DNA of 52,901 bases from Caldifarciminota bacterium (GCA_026416055.1 JAOAFX010000002.1:1-52901), one strand, 5' to 3'. Shown: positions 8,071 to 17,432, counted from the stretch's first letter. Translations and numbers: made by a program. The notes: generated from the letters alone by a model not told the origin.

Positions 8071-10488
8071 ATGCTCAATCAAATATTACCTCTTGTAAAG
8101 AGACCCATCCGTTATACTGGTGGCGAATTCAATCTCACGATCAAATCCTGTCCCCAGAACTACGTTGGAATTGTCTTTCCAGAAGTTTATGAAATCGGAA
8201 TGTCAAATCTCGGAATAAAGGTCATTTATCATATTTTTAATCAATCGCCTAACATTCAATGTGAAAGAATTTTTGCACCCTGGCCTGATTTTGGCGAAAA
8301 ATTGAAAGAGAATAACATCCCACTATATGGTCTGGAAACAAAAAAACCCATAAATGAGTTTGACTTACTGGGCTTCTCACTCCAGAGTGAATTGAATTAT
8401 ACAAATGTTCTTTACATCCTTGAGATTGCCCAGATTCCTTATAAAGCCACAGATCGTGATGAAAGACATCCAATATTGATTGCCGGTGGACCCTGCACAT
8501 TAAATCCGACGCCGATGAGTCCAGTATTCGATGCATTTGTTATTGGCGATGGTGAAGATGTAGTCCGGGAAATCGCCGGAATCATCACAAATATACCAAA
8601 AGTAAAAAAACTGCAGCGGCTTGAAGAGATCGCAAAGATAGAAGGGGTATGGGTTCCCATGATTCATAAGAAAGAAAAGACGATAAAAAAAAGAGCAGTT
8701 AAAGAACTTTCAGAAGACACGATTCCATCACCAGCGATTCTTCCAATATGTGAGGTCACCCATGACCGGCTCGCACTTGAGGTGATGAGGGGCTGCACTT
8801 ATGGATGTCGATTTTGCCAGGCAGGATATGTAAACCGGCCGCTGCGGATAAGGCCAGAATCTGTGATACTGAAATCAATAGATAAAGGTATAAGGGAAAC
8901 AGGCTGGGAAGAAGTCTCTCTTTTATCTTTCTCAATCCTTGACTATCCAGGTCTGTCCGGCCTTATTAGAAAATTAAATAACCTTTTAAAGAAAAAAAAT
9001 GTGAGTGTCTCTCTGCCGGCGATGCGTGGTGAACTCTTCACCGAAGAAATGGCATTTTTGCTTAAAGAGATAAAAAAGACTGGTTTGACCTTTGCGCCTG
9101 AATCCGGTTCCGGCCGATTAAGAAAGAAGATCAATAAGCAATTTTCTGAAGAAAATCTTGCAAGGGCAATAAGGATTGCCTATGAACAGGGGTGGCGTCA
9201 GGTAAAACTTTACTTCATGGTCGGTTTGCCGTTTGAACAGGATGAAGATGTTGAGGAGATAAAAAGACTGGTAGATGAGGTATTGCGATTGTATCCAAAG
9301 GGCGCAATAAAACTTTCTTTATCCGCCTTTGTTCCCAAACCACACACACCTTTTGAATCGATGCCTTTTCTTTCTATTGAAGAATTGTACCACAGGATCG
9401 GTATTGTCCGAAAAATTAAGAAAAACAGGGTGGACTTAAGATATCAGGCACCAGAAGTATCATTCATCGAAGCCCTGCTTTCCAGGGCTGATGAGAAAAT
9501 ATTTGAGGTGATTGAAGAAGTTTATCGCAATGGTGCAAGATTTGAAGAATGGCGTGAATATTTTGACTTTGGTAGATGGCAGAAGGCGTTTGAAAAGACT
9601 GGAATTAATCCCTGGGACTATCTTGGTGCAGGAAATTCTTCTCGTCCCTGGGATTTTATTGATATCGGGCTAAAAAAAGATTTTTTAAAAAGTGAATATG
9701 AAAAGGCTGAGAAAGGAGAGAGCACACCAAATTGTTATTATGAAAGTTGTAGTAATTGTGGTGCCTGCAATGGAAATATGCCGAAATTCAAAAGTAGTGA
9801 AGAAACATACCTCAATTATGGCAGATATCCAAAGCGAATTACAAAACCTATCGTCTATCGGATAAAATATTCAATCGGTGAAGAATTTCGTTATGCCTCA
9901 CACCTTGATGTAACAAGGGCAATTTATCGAGCATTGAGACGGACTGATTTACCTCTGAGTTATACATCAGGATTCTCACCCATTCCCAGAGTTTCCTTTG
10001 GTCCACCCAAGAGTGTGGGGCAGATTTCAAAATCAGATTATTTCGATTTTTATCTCGATGGCGAGTACTTTGGTAATATTTCCCGGGAATTGAACTCACG
10101 CTTCCCGCCGAGTATAAGAATTCTCGATGTGCGGGCGATTCCATCCACAACCCCATCATTATCAAGCTCTATCAACTTAATTTATTACGAGGTTCCAATA
10201 CCTGAAAATGAAATCCGCAAGCCCATTGAAACCCTTAAAGATCAGCCGGTATATATAAGTTCCAAAGGACGTGTAAAGAATATATCTGAGTCAATAGAAT
10301 CCATCACCTTTAAGGAAAACAATCTTGTCTGTGGACTGTATTACGGGGAGAAATATATCAACATATATGAACTTCTCGCCTACCTTACAGAATTGTCAGT
10401 CGAGCAGGCGAAGAAGTACATGGTAACACGGACTTTAATGTTTATAAAGAAAGATGGATTGCTTTATTCACCGATGGAGGTAAAGTGA
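8071..10488 (+). CDS. B12-binding-type radical SAM protein fused to a DUF2344 domain
   Basis: This 805-residue protein matches the TIGR03960-like architecture. It has an N-terminal cobalamin-binding-like segment (about 1-200), then a radical SAM core with C242-x3-C246-x2-C249 (RGCTYGCRFCQAG) and LTFAPESGSGRLR. A second Cys cluster follows at C555, C560, C563 and C566. From about 593 to the end there is a TIGR03936/DUF2344 domain (FRYASHLD, YTSGFSPIPRVSFGPP). The two parts are separate genes in some bacteria. The function is unknown. The stop overlaps the GTG of the RNase E/G gene, a pairing often seen for this family and suggesting a role in RNA or ribosome biology. Confidence 0.9.
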   Translation: MLNQILPLVKRPIRYTGGEFNLTIKSCPQNYVGIVFPEVYEIGMSNLGIKVIYHIFNQSPNIQCERIFAPWPDFGEKLKENNIPLYGLETKKPINEFDLLGFSLQSELNYTNVLYILEIAQIPYKATDRDERHPILIAGGPCTLNPTPMSPVFDAFVIGDGEDVVREIAGIITNIPKVKKLQRLEEIAKIEGVWVPMIHKKEKTIKKRAVKELSEDTIPSPAILPICEVTHDRLALEVMRGCTYGCRFCQAGYVNRPLRIRPESVILKSIDKGIRETGWEEVSLLSFSILDYPGLSGLIRKLNNLLKKKNVSVSLPAMRGELFTEEMAFLLKEIKKTGLTFAPESGSGRLRKKINKQFSEENLARAIRIAYEQGWRQVKLYFMVGLPFEQDEDVEEIKRLVDEVLRLYPKGAIKLSLSAFVPKPHTPFESMPFLSIEELYHRIGIVRKIKKNRVDLRYQAPEVSFIEALLSRADEKIFEVIEEVYRNGARFEEWREYFDFGRWQKAFEKTGINPWDYLGAGNSSRPWDFIDIGLKKDFLKSEYEKAEKGESTPNCYYESCSNCGACNGNMPKFKSSEETYLNYGRYPKRITKPIVYRIKYSIGEEFRYASHLDVTRAIYRALRRTDLPLSYTSGFSPIPRVSFGPPKSVGQISKSDYFDFYLDGEYFGNISRELNSRFPPSIRILDVRAIPSTTPSLSSSINLIYYEVPIPENEIRKPIETLKDQPVYISSKGRVKNISESIESITFKENNLVCGLYYGEKYINIYELLAYLTELSVEQAKKYMVTRTLMFIKKDGLLYSPMEVK

Positions 10489-11966
10489 TAAAAAAAGATA
10501 TCTTTGTCAGCGTGGCAACGACTGAGACAAGGATTGCGGTGCTGGAAAATGACACTTTGATTGAATTCCATGTTGACCGACCAGATCAGATAAGTCTGGT
10601 TGGAAATATTTATAAGGCAAGGGTGCTCAATCTCATGACCGGACTGAAGGCGGCATTCGTTGACATAGGAATGGAAAAAAATGGATTCCTGCCGCTGGAT
10701 GAAATTCCATTTAAGGAATTTTCTGAAATGTTTGAGAACGAAGATATTGAAATTGAAGAGGAATTCAAGACCGAGGGTGTGAAATTAAAAGAAAATCAAG
10801 AGATAATAATACAGATTACAAAAGATTCCTACGGTGTAAAAGGACCAAGGGTCACATCATACATTTCCATTCCTGGAAGATATGTGGTTTTGCTCCTCAA
10901 TGCAAAAAATATCGGTGTCTCACGAAAGATTCACCACCGTCATGAACGAGAACAACTGGCACGCCTTGCCCGTGAGATAAGACCGCCGGGAATGGGATTG
11001 ATCATCCGCACTGCTGCAGCCACAGCCCGTCCTGAAGAGATTCAAAGAGAAGTTCAGTACTTAAAATCAATGTGGGAAAAAAGTTTAAAACTGGCAGAAA
11101 CCGAGCCTGCACCCTGTCTCATCTATGCAGAACCCAGCCCCCTGATAAAGATCGTACGCGACCTTTTCAATCAGGAGGTAAGGAATCTATATGTTGATGA
11201 TGAAACCAGATATCGTGAAATAATTGATTACCTGAACAATGTCTCACCCCGTATGCGATCCCGTGTGAAATTATACAGAGATCCCGAACCCCTCTTTTTT
11301 AAATTTGGAATTGAAGAGCAATTAAAGACCATCTTCGAACGCAAAGTCTGGCTTCCGAGTGGTGGATACATCGTTCTTGACCACACTGAGGCATTCCTTG
11401 CAATAGATGTAAATACTGGTAAATCATCAAAGGAAAGGCAGGCGGAAAAACTTGCTCTTTCGACAAATCTTGAGGCAATCCGGGAGATAGCGCGTCAGCT
11501 GCGCCTGCGTGATATCGGTGGGCTGGTCGTCGTTGATTTGATTGACATGGAAAAGAAAGAAAATATAGATAGAGTTGTCCGTGAGTTTAAATCCTTAATT
11601 CGTAATGACCGTGCACGTTATAAGATTGGTGAAGTTAGTGAATTTGGCCTATTCCAGTTCACCCGTGAGCGTTCGCGTACCAGTCTGACCTATTCATTAA
11701 GCGAGGTATGCCCTGTCTGTAAAGGCCGTGGCCGGGTGATATCAAAGATGAGTGTCATCAGTGATATTGAACGCTGGTTTTTCAATAATGCCCGCTCGAT
11801 AAAAAACAAAATTGTAGAATTACAGGTTTCTCCACGCATTGCCGATTTCCTTACAACCCGTGGCTCAGATATCCTGGCAAAATTCTCCAAAGATTCCAAT
11901 CTCATATTGAAAATAAAACCCGATTACACAATGGCAGAAGATGATTTCAAGGTCTCGGTGGTATGA
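10485..11966 (+). CDS. rng: Ribonuclease E/G family endoribonuclease
   Basis: This 493-residue protein has the length of RNase G. An S1 domain (about 35-130) includes GLKAAFVDIGMEKNGFLPLDEI. The catalytic DNase I-like region carries the magnesium aspartates D308 (AIDVNTGKS) and D351 (VVDLIDM). The zinc-link is C409-P-V-C412. There is no long RNase E-type degradosome tail. It should cut single-stranded AU-rich RNA, in rRNA maturation and mRNA decay. The start is GTG 10485 with GGAGG upstream and a 4-nt overlap with the preceding gene. Confidence 0.95.
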   Translation: MIKKDIFVSVATTETRIAVLENDTLIEFHVDRPDQISLVGNIYKARVLNLMTGLKAAFVDIGMEKNGFLPLDEIPFKEFSEMFENEDIEIEEEFKTEGVKLKENQEIIIQITKDSYGVKGPRVTSYISIPGRYVVLLLNAKNIGVSRKIHHRHEREQLARLAREIRPPGMGLIIRTAAATARPEEIQREVQYLKSMWEKSLKLAETEPAPCLIYAEPSPLIKIVRDLFNQEVRNLYVDDETRYREIIDYLNNVSPRMRSRVKLYRDPEPLFFKFGIEEQLKTIFERKVWLPSGGYIVLDHTEAFLAIDVNTGKSSKERQAEKLALSTNLEAIREIARQLRLRDIGGLVVVDLIDMEKKENIDRVVREFKSLIRNDRARYKIGEVSEFGLFQFTRERSRTSLTYSLSEVCPVCKGRGRVISKMSVISDIERWFFNNARSIKNKIVELQVSPRIADFLTTRGSDILAKFSKDSNLILKIKPDYTMAEDDFKVSVV

Positions 11967-13867
11967 AGAAATTTAACTTTTATACAGAAGTTCCAGAATG
12001 GGTCTGGAATGAATTGCAAAAACTTTCCCGGCTCTGTCGTGGCGATATTTTAAAGATGACGACGATTGCAGGTTCAGGACATCCCGGCGGCTCAATGTCT
12101 TCAATCGATATATATCTCACCGTCCTGTACTTTGCAAATATCTCCCCTGAGAATTACGATAAACCAGAAAGGGACCGGATGGTGGTCAGCCATGGTCACA
12201 CCTCACCCGGTCTGTATTCAGCCCTGGCAAGGCTCGGATTCTTTGATCTAAAAGATCTGCTGGTAGGCTTCAGGAAGGTTGACAGCCCGTTTGAAGGCCA
12301 TATTGAAAGGCATGTGCCTGGTGTAGAGTGGACTACAGGTAATCTCGGGCAGGGGCTTTCAGCAGGATGTGGATTTGCTCTTGCTGCTCGCTTGAAAAAT
12401 TTAAATTATCAAACCTTTGTCATCATGAGCGATGCCGAGCAGGCAAAAGGACAGGTCGGTGAGGCAAGGCGTTTTGCAAAAAAGTTTAATCTAAATGATA
12501 TCACAGTGCTGATTGATTATAACCATTTCCAGATTTCGGGTCGGGTGGAAGAGATAATGCCTGTGAATATCAAAGAGAATTATCTAGCTGATGGCTGGAA
12601 AGTCCTTGAAATTTCTGGACATGATCACAGGGCAATTTTTGAAGCGATAAAGCTTGCCATTTCTGATAAAACGAGTCCCTATGCAATAATATGTGAAACG
12701 ACGATTGGCAAGGGTGTATCATTCATGGAGAATAATGCCAGATTCCATGGACAGTCACTTACCCGGGAGGAATGCAATCGTGCCTTAAAGGAGCTTGGTC
12801 TTGAAGATGATATTGATGAAATATTAAAAAACGCCAGCAAGACGATAAAATCATACCGGAGAAAAGAAATACCGCAGGTGATGATTAATACTGGAAGACC
12901 GAAGCTGTATAAAGAAACGATTGACCCGAGAGTTGTATTTGGCGATGTGCTCGAAGAAATTGCAAAATTAAATCGACCAAATACGATTGCGGTATTCGAT
13001 TGTGACCTCACTGAATCGGTGAAGACAAATAAATTTGCAAAAATCTGCCCTCAAAACTTCTTTGAGGCAGGTGTCAGTGAACATACGACTGCAACCATCG
13101 CGGGTGCCCTATCAATAAATGGCATCCTGACTATCTGGGGCGATTTTGGTGTCTTTGGTATTGATGAAGTCTATAATCAGCTCCGTCTCAATGATATAAA
13201 TAACACAAATTTGAAAATCTTTGCTACCCATCTCGGTTATAATGTAGGTCCTGATGGTAAAACACATCACTGTATTGATTATCTTGGTTTATTGAGAAAT
13301 CTCTTCGGCTTTAGAGTGGTAATTCCCGCAGATCCGAACCAGACCGACCATATCGTCCGTTATGTCCTGAAACAATCCGGCAACTGGGTAATTGGTGTGG
13401 GAAGAACAAAATTACCTGTGATAAAGGATGAAGGTGGTAGAATCTTTTTCGATGAAAATTATCAATTTGAATACGGGAAGGTCGATTTGTTAAGAAACGG
13501 AACAGATGCCGCCATCTTCACAATGGGTCCAATGGTCTTTCGGGCAATTGCAGCACATGAAGAATTAAAAAAATCAGGTATAAAGATCAAAATTTACAAT
13601 GTATCTTCACCATTCGCAATTGATAAAAAGATTATAGAAGAGGCTGCGAAGACCGGGTTTGTAATCACCTATGAAGACCACATCGTCCATTCAGGAATTG
13701 GTAGTATCATTGCCCAGATAATTGCTGGGGAAAAAATAACCACAAATTTTGTAAAAATGGGGATTGAACAATATGGAGGTTCAGACGAGCCAGATGCATT
13801 ATACAAAAAATATTCTCTTGATACATTGAACTTGGTTCAGATAGTGAAAAAATTTTTAAAAAAGTAG
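11963..13867 (+). CDS. tkt: Transketolase with a variant TPP motif
   Basis: This 634-residue enzyme covers the whole transketolase length. It transfers two-carbon units in the pentose phosphate pathway. Conserved features are GSGHPGGS (H40), SHGHTSPGLY, TTGNLGQGLS, the catalytic EAGVSEH segment, and N187 of the TPP motif. The usual GDGE of the TPP/magnesium site reads SDAE (S156-D157-A158-E159). The metal-binding Asp is kept but both glycines are lost. It overlaps the RNase gene by 4 nt and ends 1 nt before a convergent gene. Confidence 0.9.
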   Translation: MKKFNFYTEVPEWVWNELQKLSRLCRGDILKMTTIAGSGHPGGSMSSIDIYLTVLYFANISPENYDKPERDRMVVSHGHTSPGLYSALARLGFFDLKDLLVGFRKVDSPFEGHIERHVPGVEWTTGNLGQGLSAGCGFALAARLKNLNYQTFVIMSDAEQAKGQVGEARRFAKKFNLNDITVLIDYNHFQISGRVEEIMPVNIKENYLADGWKVLEISGHDHRAIFEAIKLAISDKTSPYAIICETTIGKGVSFMENNARFHGQSLTREECNRALKELGLEDDIDEILKNASKTIKSYRRKEIPQVMINTGRPKLYKETIDPRVVFGDVLEEIAKLNRPNTIAVFDCDLTESVKTNKFAKICPQNFFEAGVSEHTTATIAGALSINGILTIWGDFGVFGIDEVYNQLRLNDINNTNLKIFATHLGYNVGPDGKTHHCIDYLGLLRNLFGFRVVIPADPNQTDHIVRYVLKQSGNWVIGVGRTKLPVIKDEGGRIFFDENYQFEYGKVDLLRNGTDAAIFTMGPMVFRAIAAHEELKKSGIKIKIYNVSSPFAIDKKIIEEAAKTGFVITYEDHIVHSGIGSIIAQIIAGEKITTNFVKMGIEQYGGSDEPDALYKKYSLDTLNLVQIVKKFLKK

Positions 13868-13887
13868 ATTAGTAAATCTTACTAATC
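13867..13887 (-). terminator. Possible weak terminator of the radical SAM gene
   Basis: A 9-bp perfect stem (13867-13875 with 13879-13887) has a 3-nt loop. On the minus strand it is followed by TACTTTTTT. It overlaps the minus-strand stop codon and the last base of the transketolase stop. The stem is AT-rich and therefore weak. Confidence 0.45.
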
Positions 13888-14828
13888 CTACCTGCGAATA
13901 ATCGCAGAGAATTCAAAATTGCATCAATCTTCAATCGGGCGGTTCTTGAAGACTCAAATGCACCGCTATCAGTACAAAAGTGGCAATGGCGGCTTAAATT
14001 TTTTAAAATTTGATATTCACTGCGGTTTAATACTTCAGCGAGATTTTCCTTATAAACATTACCGATGACTCTGCCTGTAATACAATTCTTCAAAAAGCCA
14101 GCATTATCAATTGTGATCGAAATATCATGGGCACGGCAGGAATAATAAAAATTCCCGCTCATCGCCGAAGTTAGATATCTTTTTGAATTACCAACCGGGT
14201 ACCCCATTTCCTTCATTCTCAAAATTCGCCTGAATGCATCTCTTGCGGTTTCTTTGCTTATAAGCATTTTGCCTGAAGGGTACTCAAAGAAGATTACGGC
14301 ATTATATTGCCGGGCGAGGTCAATAGTTTTCAAGCATTCCGGATAAGAGAAATCAGATACAACTGTATTTATCATAATTCTTTTACATCTTTGATGACCG
14401 ATGCCATCGATTATTCTCTGATACAATCCATCAATACCCCTTATTTCATCAAGCTTCTTTCCCGGCGCATCAATTGAGACGATTAAGAAGTCAAGATAAT
14501 CGGTTACTGCTACTTTTTCACTCAGTAAATAGCCATTGGTGATGAGCCCGGTTTTAAAACCAAGCTTTTTAATCTCTTTAACAATTTCGAGGATATCTTC
14601 CCTGAGAAGAGGTTCACCTCCCCAGAGGGTTGTAGCATAAAAACCAAGATTACGTGCCTGCCGGTAAAAATTTATTATTCCGGTAAAACCACCATCGGGC
14701 ATGGTATTGCGCCATTTACATGTCAAACAGCGACAATTACACCTGCCGGTGATGAGATGGGAAATAAAGAATGGTTTTCTTGCCAGCGCCCGGGACAATG
14801 CATGTATGAAAACCGGAAAATTTTTCAT
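13869..14828 (-). CDS. Radical SAM protein of unknown substrate
   Basis: This 319-residue protein has the radical SAM cluster motif CNCRCLTC (C-x3-C-x2-C) near residues 30-37. It also has the SAM-binding GGEPLLRED segment and a C-terminal SPASM-like Cys set (YSCRAHD, LKNCITG, CHFCTD). Such proteins modify peptides, lipids or cofactors. I cannot name the substrate, and no precursor peptide is seen nearby. It has its own promoter, with the ATG 7 nt past the -10 box, and converges on the transketolase gene. Confidence 0.82.
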   Translation of the reverse strand: MKNFPVFIHALSRALARKPFFISHLITGRCNCRCLTCKWRNTMPDGGFTGIINFYRQARNLGFYATTLWGGEPLLREDILEIVKEIKKLGFKTGLITNGYLLSEKVAVTDYLDFLIVSIDAPGKKLDEIRGIDGLYQRIIDGIGHQRCKRIMINTVVSDFSYPECLKTIDLARQYNAVIFFEYPSGKMLISKETARDAFRRILRMKEMGYPVGNSKRYLTSAMSGNFYYSCRAHDISITIDNAGFLKNCITGRVIGNVYKENLAEVLNRSEYQILKNLSRHCHFCTDSGAFESSRTARLKIDAILNSLRLFAGRISKIY

Positions 14829-14835
14829 CTTACTT

Positions 14836-14863
14836 ATTTTACCATTAAGACATAAAGTGTCAA
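14836..14863 (-). promoter_or_regulatory. Promoter of the radical SAM gene
   Basis: On the minus strand, TTGACA (14858-14863) and TAAAAT (14836-14841) are 16 bp apart. Only 7 nt separate the -10 box from the ATG, and there is no ribosome-binding site. A leaderless transcript is likely. Confidence 0.75.
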
Positions 14864-15468
14864 GCGAGTAATTTCCTGACTTCTCTCCAATTTTTAAGTT
14901 TAATTGTTTTTTGTTTTTTTCAGCAGGAGCGACTTCCCGGTCCCAATAATATTTATGCCCAATTAATCAGAGCAACTTCCAAACCGATAATACCCTCAAT
15001 CCCCTTTTTTAATGGAGGGAAGTATGAAATAATAGTTCATTAAACTAAAAATGTCCAGCCAATATTCTTTTTTATCCTTCAATACCTATACACCAAAAAA
15101 TTAATGATAATCTTGATTTTTCAATTCATAAAAAGCGGGAAGGAGTCAGAGTAATTTCAATGAGGTGCTAAAAAATCCAAAGGTGTTTCATCTGATTGTA
15201 AAACTGGCAGAAATCACATTAAATATAATTTTGATGAAGATAAAATAAAGGATAGTGCCTTCTCTCAAAAAACCAGAACCATTGCGATGAACAGTTAGAC
15301 AATCAGATTTAATCATTTGACAATTAGACAATTGTCAAATCGTAAAATGGAAAAGCAATATACTTAAAAGTGGGGGAATTTATGTAATTATTACCGACCT
15401 GAGTCTAATCAAATTTTCTTCACATCAATGCATCTATTCTATCTTCTCAGATTTTGAAGCAAATAAAT
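14864..15468. other. AT-rich intergenic spacer with inverted repeats, no gene seen
   Basis: I find no coding region here. It holds a perfect 11-bp inverted repeat at 15315-15340 (ATTTGACAATT, 4-nt loop, AATTGTCAAAT), followed by CGTAAAATGGAAA. That tail recurs at about 16820 in the next spacer. A degenerate CCCCTTTTTTAATGGAGGG near 15001-15019 resembles the C5/G5 hairpin at 52723-52739. It looks like decayed repeat elements. Confidence 0.6.
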
Positions 15469-16617
15469 TTACAAGCCTTGATATGCATGATACACAAATG
15501 ACCCTGGATAAAACCGCGAGGTCACCTTTACTTTAGTCGGACTGATATATTCGTATTGGGTGCTTGACTTTAGTTCATTGTTTTTGTCATATTCTTCTAC
15601 AATAATCAACCGATTCTGCTCATCGTATCCAAAAACTTCTGTGGTTCGGATACCAGATTCAGCATGGTTTATGATTATGACTCTGCTTATCCTCCCGCGC
15701 TCATCATATTGATAATCATGTTCTTTAAACAGCACACAGTTCTCAAAATAGATTTTATTGTCCTGACCCATGGGTTTTCTAATTCGGTCCCGGAAATCAA
15801 AATATTTGACTATTCTATTATTTCCATCTATCTCGTATTTACCAATCCTTTTAACAGTCATCTTTTGTATGTCTATATACCTCATAGTTACTCGCTTATT
15901 ATCCGGCTCATAAATCCATTCCGTAAAAGAATTTACAACCACTCCACCCCAGGGTGTCCCGGAATAGTATTCATGCTTTATCAAAAGTCCATCCGGATTA
16001 AATTCGTATCTTTTACCCCAGTTAATAATACCATCAATATCCACCTCAGCCATCTCAATAAGTTTATATCCTTCTCTATAAAATAAATGCTCATCACCCA
16101 AGTTGTCATAAACAGAAAATGAATAAGGATTCAGAATATATAGATCTAATGGTGATAAAGGTATCTTTCTAAAAATCTTTATCATCCCATTGGTTTTGAA
16201 AATCAAGGTATTATCAGAAATTTTATTGCTGGCTATTGTTTTTTGGACATCGGTGATTTCTATTATATTTTCTTCTTCCAGAAATGGTAATATTACACTC
16301 TTTTCTGTTTCTGTCTCCTCTCTGTTAAATGAAACATCGAAATTTATTTCAGAAGTTAGATATCCACGGCCATCATAAACTTTCACCTTGAGCAGGTCTC
16401 CATCTTTGCCATAGTACACCCTTACGCACCCTTTTCCTCTGGTTTCTTCTTTATTCAAACACCTGCCCAGAAATTTTATGAAATAATACCTTATGAAATC
16501 TTCTTTTGTTTTGATATCCTTTAGACCACCAGAGAGTGCTTGAAGCCAGAGATTACTCAGTTCATCTGGATTATTTATAAATTCAAAGGTTTCAATCTTC
16601 GCAAATTCTTTCCGCAC
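15469..16617 (-). CDS. Uncharacterised protein with YD-like C-terminal repeats
   Basis: I do not recognise this 382-residue protein. It has no signal peptide or membrane segment. The C-terminal half is rich in aromatic beta-type repeats such as YQYDERGRISRV and FGYDEQNRLIIVEEYD, similar in style to YD/RHS repeats or toxin-immunity-like proteins. The start is GTG 16617 with a GGGAGG site and a consensus promoter. It is isolated between two long repeat-rich spacers, as expected of an accessory or recently gained gene. Confidence 0.75.
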   Translation of the reverse strand: MRKEFAKIETFEFINNPDELSNLWLQALSGGLKDIKTKEDFIRYYFIKFLGRCLNKEETRGKGCVRVYYGKDGDLLKVKVYDGRGYLTSEINFDVSFNREETETEKSVILPFLEEENIIEITDVQKTIASNKISDNTLIFKTNGMIKIFRKIPLSPLDLYILNPYSFSVYDNLGDEHLFYREGYKLIEMAEVDIDGIINWGKRYEFNPDGLLIKHEYYSGTPWGGVVVNSFTEWIYEPDNKRVTMRYIDIQKMTVKRIGKYEIDGNNRIVKYFDFRDRIRKPMGQDNKIYFENCVLFKEHDYQYDERGRISRVIIINHAESGIRTTEVFGYDEQNRLIIVEEYDKNNELKSSTQYEYISPTKVKVTSRFYPGSFVYHAYQGL

Positions 16618-16634
16618 AAGACCTCCCTTTTTAC

Positions 16635-16662
16635 ATTATAGCAAAAAAATGTTGTCCGTCAA
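16635..16662 (-). promoter_or_regulatory. Promoter of the uncharacterised 382-residue protein gene
   Basis: On the minus strand, TTGACG (16657-16662) and TATAAT (16635-16640) are 16 bp apart. A short leader follows, containing GGGAGG before the GTG. Confidence 0.78.
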
Positions 16663-17271
16663 GGTTCTACTTGCTAAACCAGGCAAATGTCTGGAACCAG
16701 TTTGTGTTCCTGATTGTGCGTATTCTAATTCAGCCACAATGCATTCCAATTCTAATTGAGTGCATTAGCTTGCCAATGCAATAAAAAAAGCAGTTTTTTC
16801 ATCATTTAACAATTTTCAAAACGTAAAATGGAAATTTGCTGTAAAATATTATTTTTATATTCAATCAATTGACGAAATACCGCAGTAACCGGTCGGAGTA
16901 CTGAAAGAAGAATGGGTAGGAAATTATTAAAAATAGCAATCGGATAACAGGCGAAAAATCCCGAAAGTGAAATAAAATCAAATATTGACACTTTTCAAAG
17001 AAGATTCAACTCCAAAATATGCTATTTATGATGGTATGCCATTATCAAAAGCGATAAAACCATTCGTCCAGATGAAGATTGAGTATAAAAACTTATGAAA
17101 TTTCGAAATATTTTGATTATTTAAAATTGTTAATATTAAAAAAACCTTCATCCAACTGAAGTCTGACGCTAAAAACTTACGAAATTTCATAAGAAAGTCA
17201 TTTTTGAACCCTGAAACAAGTTCAGGGTGGACAAAAAATAGGGGTATTGAGTAAAAATTGCATTTACCCCC
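16663..17271. repeat. AT-rich spacer with degenerate direct repeats
   Basis: There is no gene here. A roughly 45-nt unit occurs twice: near 17060-17104 (CCATTCGTCCAGATGAAG ... TAAAAACTTATGAAATTTC) and near 17146-17190 (CCTTCATCCAACTGAAG ... TAAAAACTTACGAAATTTC). A related inverted piece (CTTCAGTTGGACGAAATT) lies near 52439-52456. The string AATGCATTCCA near 16739 also recurs near 52608. These look like decayed dispersed elements. Confidence 0.6.
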
Positions 17272-17299
17272 TTGACAGGGTGAAAAATCCGTATATATT
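17272..17299 (+). promoter_or_regulatory. Promoter of the GxxExxY/AAA ATPase pair
   Basis: TTGACA (17272-17277) and TATATT (17294-17299) are 16 bp apart. The leader to 17432 would be about 127 nt and contains the palindrome at 17340-17355. Confidence 0.65.
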
Positions 17300-17339
17300 A
17301 AGGGCAGAAACATGGGGCTTTTTTATTTTTTTGACAAAG

Positions 17340-17355
17340 TTCCGAAATTTCGGAA
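17340..17355. promoter_or_regulatory. 16-bp perfect palindrome, possible operator
   Basis: TTCCGAAATTTCGGAA is self-complementary over all 16 bases. It lies in the leader between the promoter and the GxxExxY start, and a second TTGACA (17331-17336) sits just before it. It could bind a dimeric repressor or form an RNA hairpin. No partner regulator gene is adjacent. Confidence 0.45.
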
Positions 17356-17432
17356 ATTTTTATTTTTAAGGATGTGAAGGCTGGAAAGAATAAGGGTTAA
17401 AAATGCACCTTAAGAGGTGAAGGGAGGTAAAT

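Noticed and set aside
14864-15468. tRNA or other structured RNA gene in the long spacers
   Set aside because: I found no GTTCRANYC-like T-arm or acceptor-stem pairing in any of the four spacers. A covariance search would be needed to be certain.
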